From a virus, in the IMG/VR virus record IMGVR_UViG_3300035687_000002, positions 1 through 64,000 of that record: 64,000 bases of DNA. One strand, written 5' to 3'. This document shows positions 16,022-24,336 of this stretch, piece by piece. The notes beneath the pieces were generated by a model. It was not told the origin of the DNA. It did not search any database and saw only the letters and a program-made list of their open reading frames with translations. The translations under genes were made by a program, and so were the position numbers. Within the stretch, counting starts at the first letter, position 1. Each line of letters opens with the position of its first letter.

Positions 16022-16190
16022 CTAGGTTTGTGAATTAAACCTTAAGAGAAAATGGAACCATGAGCAGGTAAAGGGCACTGGAAAGACCGACCACAGCGTG
16101 TGATAGTCACGTCTGCTCTCTTGGTTTGAAAAGAATCCCAGAAATGGGGCAGTGAAATAGAGCCAAATTCTCTTATTTAAACCAAATATT
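16022..16190 (+). ncRNA. Structured intergenic RNA, about 165 nt
   Basis: Between the polymerase and the next gene, nested pairings can be traced: GGTTT/AAACC hairpin (16026-16042), AAGAGAA/TTCTCTT closing arm (from 16044 to about 16176), AACCA/TGGTT, GAGCAG/CTGCTC and a CGTG/CACG tip near 16097-16113, then CCCAG/GGGG-type hairpin near 16138-16150. No frame explains it. It could be a small RNA, a leader or a cis element. I match it to no known class. Confidence 0.5.
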
Positions 16191-16421
16191 ATGCCAAAAA
16201 GTAGAAAAGAAAGACCTTCCTCAACAGCAGGTAAGGCAAAAGGAGACAACTGTCACAGGTCACAGATGAAGAATTTATGGGCTAAAGACAGTAAGTTTTA
16301 CAGGAAAAATCCTAGAGAATTCCTTAAAGCTGCTATACTTATTAGCGGTATGAAAGGTAATCATCCAACAGCCGAGGTTATTGCCATGAGAAATGGTGAT
16401 ATGCTTGGAGAAAACAAGTAA
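16191..16421 (+). CDS. Small basic protein, 76 aa
   Basis: Starts right after the structured RNA. Lysine/arginine-rich (PKSRKERPSSTAGKAKG, KFYRKNPREFLKAAI). The pattern suggests nucleic acid contact, but no family is recognised. Confidence 0.6.
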   Translation: MPKSRKERPSSTAGKAKGDNCHRSQMKNLWAKDSKFYRKNPREFLKAAILISGMKGNHPTAEVIAMRNGDMLGENK

Positions 16422-16422
16422 T

Positions 16423-16746
16423 ATGAGAGGAATAACTTGGAAACACCGAATGGGAGGTTGGGAAGGATGGATTAAAGAACAAAAAGAATGGTGCTCCTTT
16501 CATGTATCTGGAACCTATGTTCAAGACTTACGAGAAAGCAGAAGTTCTAAGAAGTACAAATCTCCAAATGCCTACAGAGCAGAAAACTCCACTGAAGGTA
16601 AAAGAATAGCTGAGGACATCTATAATGGTGAAAACCTCGAAAAGCATGAAGCCAACAGGCAAGCTCAAATAGCTGAAGATAAAAAGTCAGCAAAACTTAT
16701 ATCTGATGCTGAAAAATTTATTAAGAAGCTACAAAAACAGAAGTAA
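16423..16746 (+). CDS. Hypothetical protein, 107 aa
   Basis: ATG 16423 lies one base after the upstream stop, so it is preferred to 16393. N-terminal aromatic beta segment (GGWEGWIKEQKEWCSF) then a helical, basic C terminus. The N-terminal half recalls small AP2-like DNA-binding sheets, but this is weak. Confidence 0.6.
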   Translation: MRGITWKHRMGGWEGWIKEQKEWCSFHVSGTYVQDLRESRSSKKYKSPNAYRAENSTEGKRIAEDIYNGENLEKHEANRQAQIAEDKKSAKLISDAEKFIKKLQKQK

Positions 16747-17522
16747 TGTATTACATCATTCAAGAGAATCTCTTTAGAGAGCACCACTTCAATACTCTAA
16801 TAGAGCATTTGAAGAGATATAATATGGACTATGAAGTTATACCCTTCCGTCCATTTACTGATGAACTTGAGTTCAAAACGGACCGTAAAAACGTTTGGGC
16901 TTTCGGGTCCACAAATTTAGCTGTTGTAGCTAAGAAATATGACTGGTATCCGGGCTCAATGTATAATGAAAACCATGATTTGACTGTTTATGGAGCTCAT
17001 TATGGCAATCACATGCTTAACTCTGATGGTAAAGTCATCAATTTTGGAGATAAAGTTCCAGAAGATTATCCGCATTTGTTCTTTGCTCGTCCTACAAAGG
17101 ATACGAAGCAATTCAGTGGACAAATATTTACCCATGAAAGCTGGAATGAATGGAGTCAGGAAATTGAGGATAGCTCACTTAAACAAACTTTAACAGCAGA
17201 AACACAGATTCTCATAGCTCCTCTAAAGGAAATTCAACAGGAGATACGCTGTTGGATTGTTGACGGTAAACCTGTGACAATTAGTCAATACAAAATTGGT
17301 AGAAGAGTTAATTACCTGAACATGGACAATAATCAGGAAGCTCAGATATTTGCTCAGCAAATTTGTGATTTATATTGTCCTGCAGATGCCTTCGTATTAG
17401 ATATTTGTCTATCTGAAGATGAGTATAAAGTGTTGGAAATCAATTGTATAAACTGCTCAGGCTTCTATGATGGTAATATGTCAAAACTCATACAAGCTCT
17501 TGAGGCAAAATTCAGCAAATGA
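16746..17522 (+). CDS. ATP-grasp domain protein (DUF4343-like)
   Basis: 258 aa. Contains QEIRCWIVDGKPVTISQY and the metal-binding end FVLDICLSEDEYKVLEINCIN, typical of ATP-grasp ligases of the DUF4343 type. The N terminus (YYIIQENLFREHHF, WAFGSTN) matches the pre-ATP-grasp region. Substrate unknown; such enzymes ligate carboxylates to amines or thiols. Overlaps both neighbours by one to four bases. Confidence 0.75.
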   Translation: MYYIIQENLFREHHFNTLIEHLKRYNMDYEVIPFRPFTDELEFKTDRKNVWAFGSTNLAVVAKKYDWYPGSMYNENHDLTVYGAHYGNHMLNSDGKVINFGDKVPEDYPHLFFARPTKDTKQFSGQIFTHESWNEWSQEIEDSSLKQTLTAETQILIAPLKEIQQEIRCWIVDGKPVTISQYKIGRRVNYLNMDNNQEAQIFAQQICDLYCPADAFVLDICLSEDEYKVLEINCINCSGFYDGNMSKLIQALEAKFSK

Positions 17523-17791
17523 CACATTTATTAATACCTCTAGAGAGCCTTAAGAAGGAGATAGAGAATAACAGAAGATATCTGGATTCTGTCGAAAGAC
17601 GATTAAGAAACAGTAGCTGGGATAAACTGGATACAGCTACAGAAGTCCTCGAAAACATACTAACTCATAAACAAATATCTCTCGATGAAGAAGATATAGA
17701 AGCAAAAGCTATAGAATATCTAATCCGTAGTAATAGTTCAGAAACTTTAAATCATTTTGAGCCTAAACAAGCATTAAAAGACTTACTATGA
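17519..17791 (+). CDS. Helical hypothetical protein, 90 aa
   Basis: Overlaps the ATP-grasp gene by four bases and the next gene by four. Mostly helical and acidic (LKKEIENNRRYLDSVERRL). No family recognised. Confidence 0.6.
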   Translation: MTHLLIPLESLKKEIENNRRYLDSVERRLRNSSWDKLDTATEVLENILTHKQISLDEEDIEAKAIEYLIRSNSSETLNHFEPKQALKDLL

Positions 17792-18000
17792 TACAAACTT
17801 GGGAAGAAATGGAAATGTCTGGCGAGTGGGATGATTATGGTAGTATGGCAAGAGAATTTGCTAAACTTCATGTAGAAGCACAAGCTGAAGCTATACTGGA
17901 GAAATCCAAAGATTGGAAAGATGCTTCTAATGGTTATTCTTATCAACCTATAGATAAAGATTCTATATTAAATGCTTATAGTTTAGAAAATATAAAATAA
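17788..18000 (+). CDS. Hypothetical protein, 70 aa
   Basis: Acidic, tryptophan-containing small protein (MIQTWEEMEMSGEWDDYG) at the end of a tight four-gene run. Followed by an inserted NUMOD4-HNH gene. Not recognised. Confidence 0.55.
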   Translation: MIQTWEEMEMSGEWDDYGSMAREFAKLHVEAQAEAILEKSKDWKDASNGYSYQPIDKDSILNAYSLENIK

Positions 18001-18001
18001 C

Positions 18002-18481
18002 ATGGAAATTTGGAAAGATGTAATGGGATATGAAGGTGAATATCAGATTAGTAATACTGGTAAGGTAAAGAGCCTAATTAGTAAAAAGAAGAAGATATTA
18101 AGTGCTGGTATTAATACAAGTGGGTATTATCAAATACGACTTAGAGGTAAAAGTGTTTTAGTTCACACGCTTGTAGGAAAACATTTTGTTGCTAATCGTT
18201 TTAATAAACCACAAATTAACCATCTAGATAGCAATAAACTAAATAATAATGATTGGAATCTAGAATGGTCTACAGGTGTGGAGAATATAGCACATGCTCT
18301 AAAATCTGGTAATATCAAAAGAGGTATAGGACATAATCCTAATGCTAAATTATCTTTAGAGGATATAATCTATATAAAACAAAATTACAAATATGGTAAT
18401 GGATATAAATTAGCACAACAATTTAATATAACATCTGCTAATATATCATCTATTGTCAATAATAAAACTTGGCAAAAATGA
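18002..18481 (+). CDS. NUMOD4-HNH homing endonuclease
   Basis: 159 aa. NUMOD4 start WKDVMGYEGEYQISNTG, then HNH-like VHTLVGKHFV and INHLDSNKLNNNDWNLEW, and a C-terminal helix-turn-helix (GYKLAQQFNITSANISSI). It lies within the operon without an obvious promoter of its own and overlaps the next ATG by four bases. Confidence 0.85.
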   Translation: MEIWKDVMGYEGEYQISNTGKVKSLISKKKKILSAGINTSGYYQIRLRGKSVLVHTLVGKHFVANRFNKPQINHLDSNKLNNNDWNLEWSTGVENIAHALKSGNIKRGIGHNPNAKLSLEDIIYIKQNYKYGNGYKLAQQFNITSANISSIVNNKTWQK

Positions 18482-19152
18482 CAAAAATATTTAAACAAGA
18501 CTCTATTATTCCTATAGATGGAGGATATGTAGTAGTTGATAAAGAAGCTAAAAAAGGTGATTATTTTTATAATATTGTTAATGAATGTGTTTATGGTCCA
18601 GCAATGGATTATGAATTATTAAATAATATTGATTTTAAAGTAATAGCTTCTATAGGTATTCGTATTGAAGGAGTTCCTTTAATTGAAGAACCATTACCAG
18701 ATATACATGTATTTGAGGTATACAATCCAAAAGCTGGTGAAAAAGCTAATTCAAGAATACATGTTTGTACTTTTATAGATGAACAAGATGCTATTAATTT
18801 TTGTAAACCATACACTCATTTAGAAATATTGCCAAATTGGATAAAAGGTACAAATAATCAAAAACAATACACAGAAGCTGATGTAAGAAAAGCTTTTAAA
18901 GCTGGGGCAAGAGCCAAATCAATGCTTAGTTCAGTAACTAATTCATGGGATAAAGCTTTTATAAATTTTGAAGAATCATATATCAAATCTCTACAAAAAG
19001 TACCTATAAGTGTAGAATTAGAGTATGAGTACAATAACATAGCAAGTTCTATGAAAGGAGGAAAGCAAGGTTGGCAATTTAAAATCACTAATACTGAAAC
19101 TAATACAATAACACCAATTAAAATTGAATATAATGACATACATACAACTTGA
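18478..19152 (+). CDS. Hypothetical protein, 224 aa
   Basis: Contains DGGYVVVDKEAKKGDYFYN, EADVRKAFKAGARAKS and GGKQGWQFKITNTET. The ADVRKAFxAG segment recurs in phage proteins of unknown role. No catalytic motif recognised. ATG 18478 overlaps the HNH stop. Confidence 0.6.
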   Translation: MTKIFKQDSIIPIDGGYVVVDKEAKKGDYFYNIVNECVYGPAMDYELLNNIDFKVIASIGIRIEGVPLIEEPLPDIHVFEVYNPKAGEKANSRIHVCTFIDEQDAINFCKPYTHLEILPNWIKGTNNQKQYTEADVRKAFKAGARAKSMLSSVTNSWDKAFINFEESYIKSLQKVPISVELEYEYNNIASSMKGGKQGWQFKITNTETNTITPIKIEYNDIHTT

Positions 19153-19390
19153 TAACTTCAATGGTAATCTGTCCATTGTTTGTAAAGACGATGGAAGTGG
19201 AGAGCCACTTATTTTTGATAATCTGAAGAAAGCTCAAAACTCTCTTGAGGAAAATTGTCAAAATGGACAAGTTATACCTCTTGAAATAGATATGATATAT
19301 CTAATTAAAGAATTATCTGAAGCTGCTAAATCTGGTGGAACAACTGTTCACATAGATGATTTAGTTGCAGATGTACTCAATCACCCCTAA
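19133..19390 (+). CDS. Hypothetical protein, 85 aa
   Basis: ATG 19133 overlaps the previous gene by 20 bases. An N-terminal strand pair (LSIVCKDDGSGEPLIF) is followed by helices. Not recognised. Confidence 0.55.
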   Translation: MTYIQLDNFNGNLSIVCKDDGSGEPLIFDNLKKAQNSLEENCQNGQVIPLEIDMIYLIKELSEAAKSGGTTVHIDDLVADVLNHP

Positions 19391-19401
19391 ATCAATAGAA
19401 T

Positions 19402-19803
19402 ATGACAACACAAGAAAAGAACTTAGCCATAGCTGAAATGCTAGGAGCTAAGGTGGAACCTTGGTTAGAAATTCAACAACCATATTACAAGGGAACAATA
19501 TATAATCCTTTAATAGAAGGAGATTGGTGCTGTGGAATGAAAGATAAAGATGAATGCCTTGAAACGCTTGGTCGTCATGCAAAATATGACTCTGATGCTA
19601 ACTGGCAATTCTATGCTCTTGAGTGGATTGAAGCTCGGGGTCATCCTATATACATCGTTAAGACTGATGTTGTAATAAAGAGTAACGGAACAATATCTAC
19701 ACCATCTGTCTGGAATGGAACTCAGCATAGGTTTCCAAATAAGAAAGAAGCTATATTTGAAGCTCTCTTTCAATTCTCACAGTATTTAAAAAAGCAAACA
19801 TGA
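19402..19803 (+). CDS. Hypothetical protein, 133 aa
   Basis: Starts NLAIAEMLGAKVEPW and contains HRFPNKKEAIFEALFQF. This start and end pattern occurs in many small phage proteins (DUF2591-like), function unknown. Overlaps the next small gene by four bases. Confidence 0.6.
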   Translation: MTTQEKNLAIAEMLGAKVEPWLEIQQPYYKGTIYNPLIEGDWCCGMKDKDECLETLGRHAKYDSDANWQFYALEWIEARGHPIYIVKTDVVIKSNGTISTPSVWNGTQHRFPNKKEAIFEALFQFSQYLKKQT

Positions 19804-19958
19804 AATCAAATTGGTTAGAATTCATTGAAGATACAGGAGACTGTGTTGGAGGTGTACTTATTGGCTATGCAATAGCTAAGGACCAAGTATTAACAGGAGT
19901 AATTGGAACAATCCTAGTTCTACTTTCTGTTTTTCTTAAACACTATAAACCTAAATAA
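19800..19958 (+). CDS. Small single-pass membrane protein, 52 aa
   Basis: ATG 19800 to TAA 19956. Acidic start (NWLEFIEDTGDCVGG) and a C-terminal hydrophobic helix (VIGTILVLLSVFLK). Possibly a small inner-membrane protein. No family recognised. Confidence 0.55.
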   Translation: MKSNWLEFIEDTGDCVGGVLIGYAIAKDQVLTGVIGTILVLLSVFLKHYKPK

Positions 19959-19959
19959 G

Positions 19960-20523
19960 ATGCAAACAGCACAAAGCTGGTGTATTGAACGACACCAAAA
20001 AACAAATCATTATTATGATAAATACCTACCATATGAGATGCACTTGAGAATGGTTGTTCAGGTCTATAATGATTTCAAACATCTCTTACCAAAGAATTTT
20101 ATAACAACAGAAGAGTCTTGCTACCACAACTCTTTTCAAATAGTAGATATTACTCATTCAACAATTGAAGATGCATGTTGGGGACATGACCTTTATGAGG
20201 ATGCCAGATGCTCCTACAATGATATCAAACAAATGTTAGGTCAGGAAGTTGCAGATATTATTTATGCAGTCTCTAATGAAAAAGGAAAAAACAGAGCAGA
20301 AAAAGCAAATGAAAAGTACTATGAAGGAATTCGTAATACAAAAGGTGCTACCTTTGTAAAACTTTGTGATAGAATAGCAAATGTTCAATGGGGAAAATTG
20401 ACTAAAAGCAGAATGGTTGAGAAATATAAGGAGGAAAACCCTCACTTTCTCAAAAGTGTAAATGCCGATATGTATCCTGAAATGAGAGATTACTTGATTA
20501 AACTTTTTGATAATGGCCTATAA
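19960..20523 (+). CDS. HD-domain hydrolase, SpoT/MESH1-like
   Basis: 187 aa with HD motifs in family order: H in EMHLRMVV, then CWGHDLYEDARC, then FVKLCDRIANV. This HDxxED plus KLxDRxxN pattern marks (p)ppGpp 3'-pyrophosphohydrolases and MESH1-like enzymes, which may also dephosphorylate NADPH. It could blunt host alarmone signalling. The substrate cannot be told from sequence. Opens the nucleotide/NAD region. Confidence 0.75.
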   Translation: MQTAQSWCIERHQKTNHYYDKYLPYEMHLRMVVQVYNDFKHLLPKNFITTEESCYHNSFQIVDITHSTIEDACWGHDLYEDARCSYNDIKQMLGQEVADIIYAVSNEKGKNRAEKANEKYYEGIRNTKGATFVKLCDRIANVQWGKLTKSRMVEKYKEENPHFLKSVNADMYPEMRDYLIKLFDNGL

Positions 20524-20914
20524 TTTATTTTTAGATGACATTCGTACACCGAAAGTAGCAGCTTCTTATATGCATCCTGATTATGCTGATATGCTTCTTA
20601 ATATGAAGTGGATTACGTGTAAGGATTACAAGGAATTCGTCAACTTAATTAGCAATACTGGACTACCTGAATGGATTGCATTTGACCATGATTTGGCAGA
20701 TGAGCACTATTCTGTGATAGATACAATGGATTGGGAAACATATAATAAGCAGGAGAATAGAGAGATGACAGGTTTGGATTGTGCCAAATGGCTGGTTGAG
20801 TATTGTATGGAGCACAAGAAACCTCTTCCAAAGTATTTTATTCATTCTATGAATGATGTGGGTTTGCATAACATCAAAAGTTATCTTGAAAACTATAAAA
20901 AGCACTGTGAATGA
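20513..20914 (+). CDS. Cyclic-phosphate processing receiver-like protein (cPP-RR)
   Basis: 133 aa. LFLDDIRTP at the start, WIAFDHDLADEHYS in the middle and YFIHSMNDVGLHNIKSYL at the end follow the cPP-RR family, proposed to act on cyclic phosphates in RNA repair. ATG 20513 overlaps the HD gene by 11 bases. Confidence 0.7.
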   Translation: MAYNLFLDDIRTPKVAASYMHPDYADMLLNMKWITCKDYKEFVNLISNTGLPEWIAFDHDLADEHYSVIDTMDWETYNKQENREMTGLDCAKWLVEYCMEHKKPLPKYFIHSMNDVGLHNIKSYLENYKKHCE

Positions 20915-21225
20915 AAATGCTCTTCTATGAAATATTAGTTCCAACAATAAGTAATGAAGGAAAACCCTTTCGAACGAGATATCACAAGGTGTGGGATTCG
21001 AAAGTAAGGAAGATTACAGGTGGATTAACAATAATACCACCTATCAAAGGTCAATGGGTTTCATCTGCAGGAGAACTTTTTAAAGAAAGGATGATTCCTG
21101 TGAGAATAGCTTGTACTAAGGAACAAATTGAAAAAATAGCAGATATAACTGCTGAATACTATTCTCAGAAAGCAATTATGTATTATCTAATTGCAGAAGA
21201 GGTAACAATTAAAAATTACGAATAA
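20911..21225 (+). CDS. Hypothetical protein, 104 aa
   Basis: Small beta-rich protein (YEILVPTISNEGKPFRTRYH, WDSKVRKITGGLTI). The pattern recalls a conserved phage protein with no assigned role. Overlaps both neighbours. Confidence 0.55.
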   Translation: MKMLFYEILVPTISNEGKPFRTRYHKVWDSKVRKITGGLTIIPPIKGQWVSSAGELFKERMIPVRIACTKEQIEKIADITAEYYSQKAIMYYLIAEEVTIKNYE

Positions 21226-21701
21226 TGGATTTATTATCTTTGACTATCTTTGGTAGCTTTGTATGGTTCTGCATATTCCTTGCAGCACTAATTATTGCAT
21301 TCTTCTGGTCAGAAGGTGCTGAGGAAGGAAGTATTGCATTCGTTGCAGTAGTTGCTTTTGTTCTGGTAAATCATTTTTGGGGAAATATTCCTCTTCTCCG
21401 ATTTGTTACTTGGATTAATGTTTTTGCATATCTCGGAGTAGGCTTCATTTATGCTGTAATTCGGGTTTATTTTTATGGACGAAATACAAAATCAGACGAT
21501 TCAAGCTCTTATTACACCACAAGGGCTATTAATGAGCTAAAAGGTAATGTATTTAGGTGGTGGTTTATCTGGCCGATATCTTTAATATATTGGGCAATCT
21601 CTGACCTCTTAGGAGATTTGTGGAATTGGATATACCAGCGTTTTGAAGGATTGTTTGAATATTTCTTTAAATTAGGTCAAAAAAGCAATAAAAAAGTATA
21701 A
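21225..21701 (+). CDS. Multi-pass membrane protein, 158 aa
   Basis: Three or four hydrophobic helices (FGSFVWFCIFLAALIIAFFW, IAFVAVVAFVLV, WFIWPISLIYWAI). Located between unknown and NADAR genes. No family recognised. Confidence 0.65.
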   Translation: MDLLSLTIFGSFVWFCIFLAALIIAFFWSEGAEEGSIAFVAVVAFVLVNHFWGNIPLLRFVTWINVFAYLGVGFIYAVIRVYFYGRNTKSDDSSSYYTTRAINELKGNVFRWWFIWPISLIYWAISDLLGDLWNWIYQRFEGLFEYFFKLGQKSNKKV

Positions 21702-21702
21702 T

Positions 21703-22173
21703 ATGAAATGGGACCAAAACACAGATGAATACGTCAATAACGGTACATCTATAAAAGGATTTGCAGGAGAAAACAGATGGCTAAGTAACTTTTGGCCTTG
21801 TGTTATTGTATTTGAAGACATGGAATTCAAAAACAGTGAGGCAGCCTTTCAGGCAGCTAAGACCAAATTCCTTGTTGAAAGAGAACCTTTCCAAATTATG
21901 GAAGCTGGTAAAGCTAAAAGAGCTGGAAAAGAACTTACTTTAAGACATGATTGGGAAGAAGTCAAATTACAAATAATGTATAACATTCTCAAAGATAAAT
22001 TCTGCAGAAATCCGGAATTAGCAGTTAAACTGCTTGAAACGGGAGATAAATACCTTGAAGAAACAAACTGGTGGAATGACACTTACTGGGGAGTTTGTAG
22101 AGGAGTAGGGCAAAATCAATTAGGTATCATTCTTATGAGAGTAAGAGATGAGCTTAAGCTAAATCAATGTTAA
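21703..22173 (+). CDS. NADAR/YbiA-like N-glycosidase (DUF1768)
   Basis: 156 aa. Family blocks are clear: ENRWLSNFWP, NSEAAFQAAKT, LRHDWEEVKLQIM, KYLEETNWWNDTYWGVC and QNQLGIILMRVRDEL. NADAR proteins remove ADP-ribose from guanine or hydrolyse riboflavin intermediates and pair with ADP-ribosylation systems. Located upstream of the NAD+ salvage-like pair, so it fits an ADP-ribose theme. Confidence 0.88.
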   Translation: MKWDQNTDEYVNNGTSIKGFAGENRWLSNFWPCVIVFEDMEFKNSEAAFQAAKTKFLVEREPFQIMEAGKAKRAGKELTLRHDWEEVKLQIMYNILKDKFCRNPELAVKLLETGDKYLEETNWWNDTYWGVCRGVGQNQLGIILMRVRDELKLNQC

Positions 22174-22174
22174 T

Positions 22175-22204
22175 ATGTTTGAAAGAATAAAATATCCGGA
22201 TTAA
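22175..22204 (+). other. Duplicated start remnant of the PRPP-synthetase-like gene
   Basis: ATG followed by FERIKYPD and TAA. The intact gene at 22845 begins FERIRFPDG. The nine-codon fragment is separated from it by the GIY-YIG gene, so it looks like the original 5' end left behind by the insertion. Confidence 0.7.
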
Positions 22205-22205
22205 A

Positions 22206-22237
22206 TTTGGTGATGTCGGGATAATTTAGTATATTAG
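22206..22237 (+). promoter_or_regulatory. Promoter of GIY-YIG gene with 9-bp inverted repeat
   Basis: TTTG at 22206, 20-base spacer, TATATTAG at 22230. AGTATATTA (22228-22236) and TAATATACT (22246-22254) form a perfect inverted repeat over the -7 box and start codon. Confidence 0.65.
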
Positions 22238-22241
22238 TATT

Positions 22242-22841
22242 ATGGTAATATACTCTATACTAAACAAAATAAACCTGAAAAGGTACATTGGCTCTGCTGT
22301 TAAATTTAACAGACGGAAGAACTATCATATTTCTAAGTTAAGGAATGGAAATCATGACAATTCCTATCTTCAAAACTCATGGAATAAATATGGAGAATCT
22401 AATTTTGAGTTCCTCATTTTAGAGAAGCTTGACACTGAAGAAAATTTAATTCCAAGAGAGCAATGGTGGATAGATAATACTCCTTCTCAGTACAACATCT
22501 GTAAGATTGCAGGTAATTGTGCTGGAAGGAAGCATACAGAAGAAGCAAAAAGAAAAATAGCATTCTATAATACTCATCTTAAAACTTATTCAGAAGAGAC
22601 AAGAAAAAAAATATCTGATAGTAAAAGAGGAGTAAAGAGAGATGTTTCAAAATGGAATAGAAAATATGTACCGAAAAAGGTATATGAATACTCTTCCTCT
22701 AATAAATTTGTTAAAGAATGGAAATCTGTAAAAGATTTTGCAGAATTTTACAAGTTAGCAAAAAGTCATGTTTGGAACTGTGCTAACAAAAATAAACAAT
22801 TAGAGAAATTAAGGGTAATTTTATCATTTATAAAATATTAA
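22242..22841 (+). CDS. GIY-YIG homing endonuclease with NUMOD3
   Basis: 199 aa. VIYSILNKINLKRYIGSA is the GIY-YIG start, followed by the NSWNKYGESNFEF block and CAGRKHTEEAKRKI (NUMOD3), with a C-terminal DNA-binding end. It interrupts the 5' end of the PRPP-synthetase-like gene and has its own promoter. Confidence 0.88.
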   Translation: MVIYSILNKINLKRYIGSAVKFNRRKNYHISKLRNGNHDNSYLQNSWNKYGESNFEFLILEKLDTEENLIPREQWWIDNTPSQYNICKIAGNCAGRKHTEEAKRKIAFYNTHLKTYSEETRKKISDSKRGVKRDVSKWNRKYVPKKVYEYSSSNKFVKEWKSVKDFAEFYKLAKSHVWNCANKNKQLEKLRVILSFIKY

Positions 22842-22844
22842 ATT

Positions 22845-23666
22845 ATGTTTGAAAGGATACGATTTCCTGACGGTCAGATATCTGCCAAATGGGTACAAGG
22901 TGACAATAGTCATGTAATAAGACAAAGACTAAACTCTTATGAGGATTTAATGTTCTTAGCAGCAATAGGAGAAATAGGAAAGAATAAGCATGAAAATTAT
23001 GATTTATTTATTCCTTGTATGTTTGGACAGAGGAGTGATAGAAGATTTGGTCCAGACCAATCTTTTGACTTAAAAATTATTACAGATGTAATTAATAGCT
23101 GTAACTTCTGGAAAGTTGAAGTCTTTGACCCTCACAGTGACGTTACCTTGGCTTTGATTAATAACTCGAAGAAAAGAAGCTCTCTTGAGTTCGTTGTGAA
23201 AGCTGTTGCAGATATACGTCAGAAAATGTGTGATGAACAGCTTTCTCCGGGATTGGATGATATATTACTAGTATCTCCAGATGCAGGAGCTTATAAGAAA
23301 GTTTTTGAATTTGGAGAGAAATTAAATCTCCCAGTTATGGGAGCTATGAAACATCGTGATAAGGACGGAAAAATTACTTTAATGTTCACTCACGATGTAG
23401 AAGGAAAAGATTGTCTGATTGTAGATGATTTATGTGATGGAGGTTACACTTTTGAGTTATTAGGGAAAGCTCTAAGAGAACACAAAGCTCGGAAAGTTTA
23501 TCTCTATGTGAGTCATGGACTTTTCTCTAAAGGATTTATAGAACTTCATAAGATAATTGACCATATTTACTGTACGAATTCTCATCATGATTTGAATACT
23601 TTCGAATTTGGAATTGGAGGAAGTATTCCGGTAACCGATTATGTAACACAATATAAAGTAATATGA
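22845..23666 (+). CDS. PRPP-synthetase-like; candidate ADP-ribose pyrophosphate synthetase (Adps, NARP1)
   Basis: 273 aa. Prs features: FGQRSDRRF, the ribose-phosphate strand VFDPHS, a flexible loop MKHRDKDGK and the PRPP loop CLIVDDLCDGGYTF. In phages, Prs homologues paired with a NAMPT homologue form the NARP1 pathway. There this enzyme pyrophosphorylates ADP-ribose and its partner adds nicotinamide to rebuild NAD+. The partner here is at 25683. Specificity for ADP-ribose rather than ribose-5-phosphate is inference. Confidence 0.78.
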   Translation: MFERIRFPDGQISAKWVQGDNSHVIRQRLNSYEDLMFLAAIGEIGKNKHENYDLFIPCMFGQRSDRRFGPDQSFDLKIITDVINSCNFWKVEVFDPHSDVTLALINNSKKRSSLEFVVKAVADIRQKMCDEQLSPGLDDILLVSPDAGAYKKVFEFGEKLNLPVMGAMKHRDKDGKITLMFTHDVEGKDCLIVDDLCDGGYTFELLGKALREHKARKVYLYVSHGLFSKGFIELHKIIDHIYCTNSHHDLNTFEFGIGGSIPVTDYVTQYKVI

Positions 23667-24088
23667 GTGATAAATATTTAGAACCAACAGCAAACTTTAA
23701 TAGATTATTATCTGAGTATAAAAGATATGGTAGTATTACTGTAGCTTATGATTTTGATGATACCATTCATGACTATCATGGGACTGGTCACACATATCCT
23801 CTGGTAAAGCAACTACTGAAGGATTTGAAATCAATTGATTGTAAACTTGTATGCTGGACAGCTTACAAAGATTTAGGGTATGTTGCAGAATTTCTTGAGA
23901 AAAATGATTTACCTTTTGATGCAATTAATGATGGAGGTATTCCATTACCTTGGGAAAGTAAAAAACCTTTCTTCTCTGCATTACTTGATGACCGTGCAGG
24001 ATTAATTTCCATGTATAACGATTTAAGATTATTAGTTAACACTATAAAACAAGAAAATGAGAGCACAAAAGAAACCAGTAATAATTGA
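23663..24088 (+). CDS. HAD-superfamily hydrolase
   Basis: 141 aa. VAYDFDDTIHDYHG is motif I, LVCWTAYKD motif II and LLDDRAGL motif III, the standard HAD phosphatase order without a large cap. Substrate probably a nucleotide or sugar phosphate, by family. Overlaps the Prs-like gene by four bases. Confidence 0.78.
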   Translation: MSDKYLEPTANFNRLLSEYKRYGSITVAYDFDDTIHDYHGTGHTYPLVKQLLKDLKSIDCKLVCWTAYKDLGYVAEFLEKNDLPFDAINDGGIPLPWESKKPFFSALLDDRAGLISMYNDLRLLVNTIKQENESTKETSNN

Positions 24089-24332
24089 TTACCACATATT
24101 CGATGGTAACATTGATAATGTTGCAGAATTTGCAAAGTCATTCAAGGAGAAATTTAACGACCACTTTACATTTAAAGAAGGTAAAGAAGGACTCGAATTA
24201 TACGTTAAGACTTTAGAAGGAACTTCTTACAATGTTCCTAAAGGTTATGTTATAATTAGAGGAGTCAAAGGAGAATATTATCCTTGTGACCCAGCTATCT
24301 TTGAAGAAACATATGTAAAATTCCTTGGATAA
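24057..24332 (+). CDS. Conserved phage hypothetical protein, 91 aa
   Basis: Starts MRAQKKPVIIDYHIFDG and ends VIIRGVKGEYYPCDPAIFEETY, a pair of blocks typical of a widespread phage protein of unknown function. Overlaps the HAD gene by 32 bases in another frame. Confidence 0.65.
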   Translation: MRAQKKPVIIDYHIFDGNIDNVAEFAKSFKEKFNDHFTFKEGKEGLELYVKTLEGTSYNVPKGYVIIRGVKGEYYPCDPAIFEETYVKFLG

Positions 24333-24336
24333 ACTT

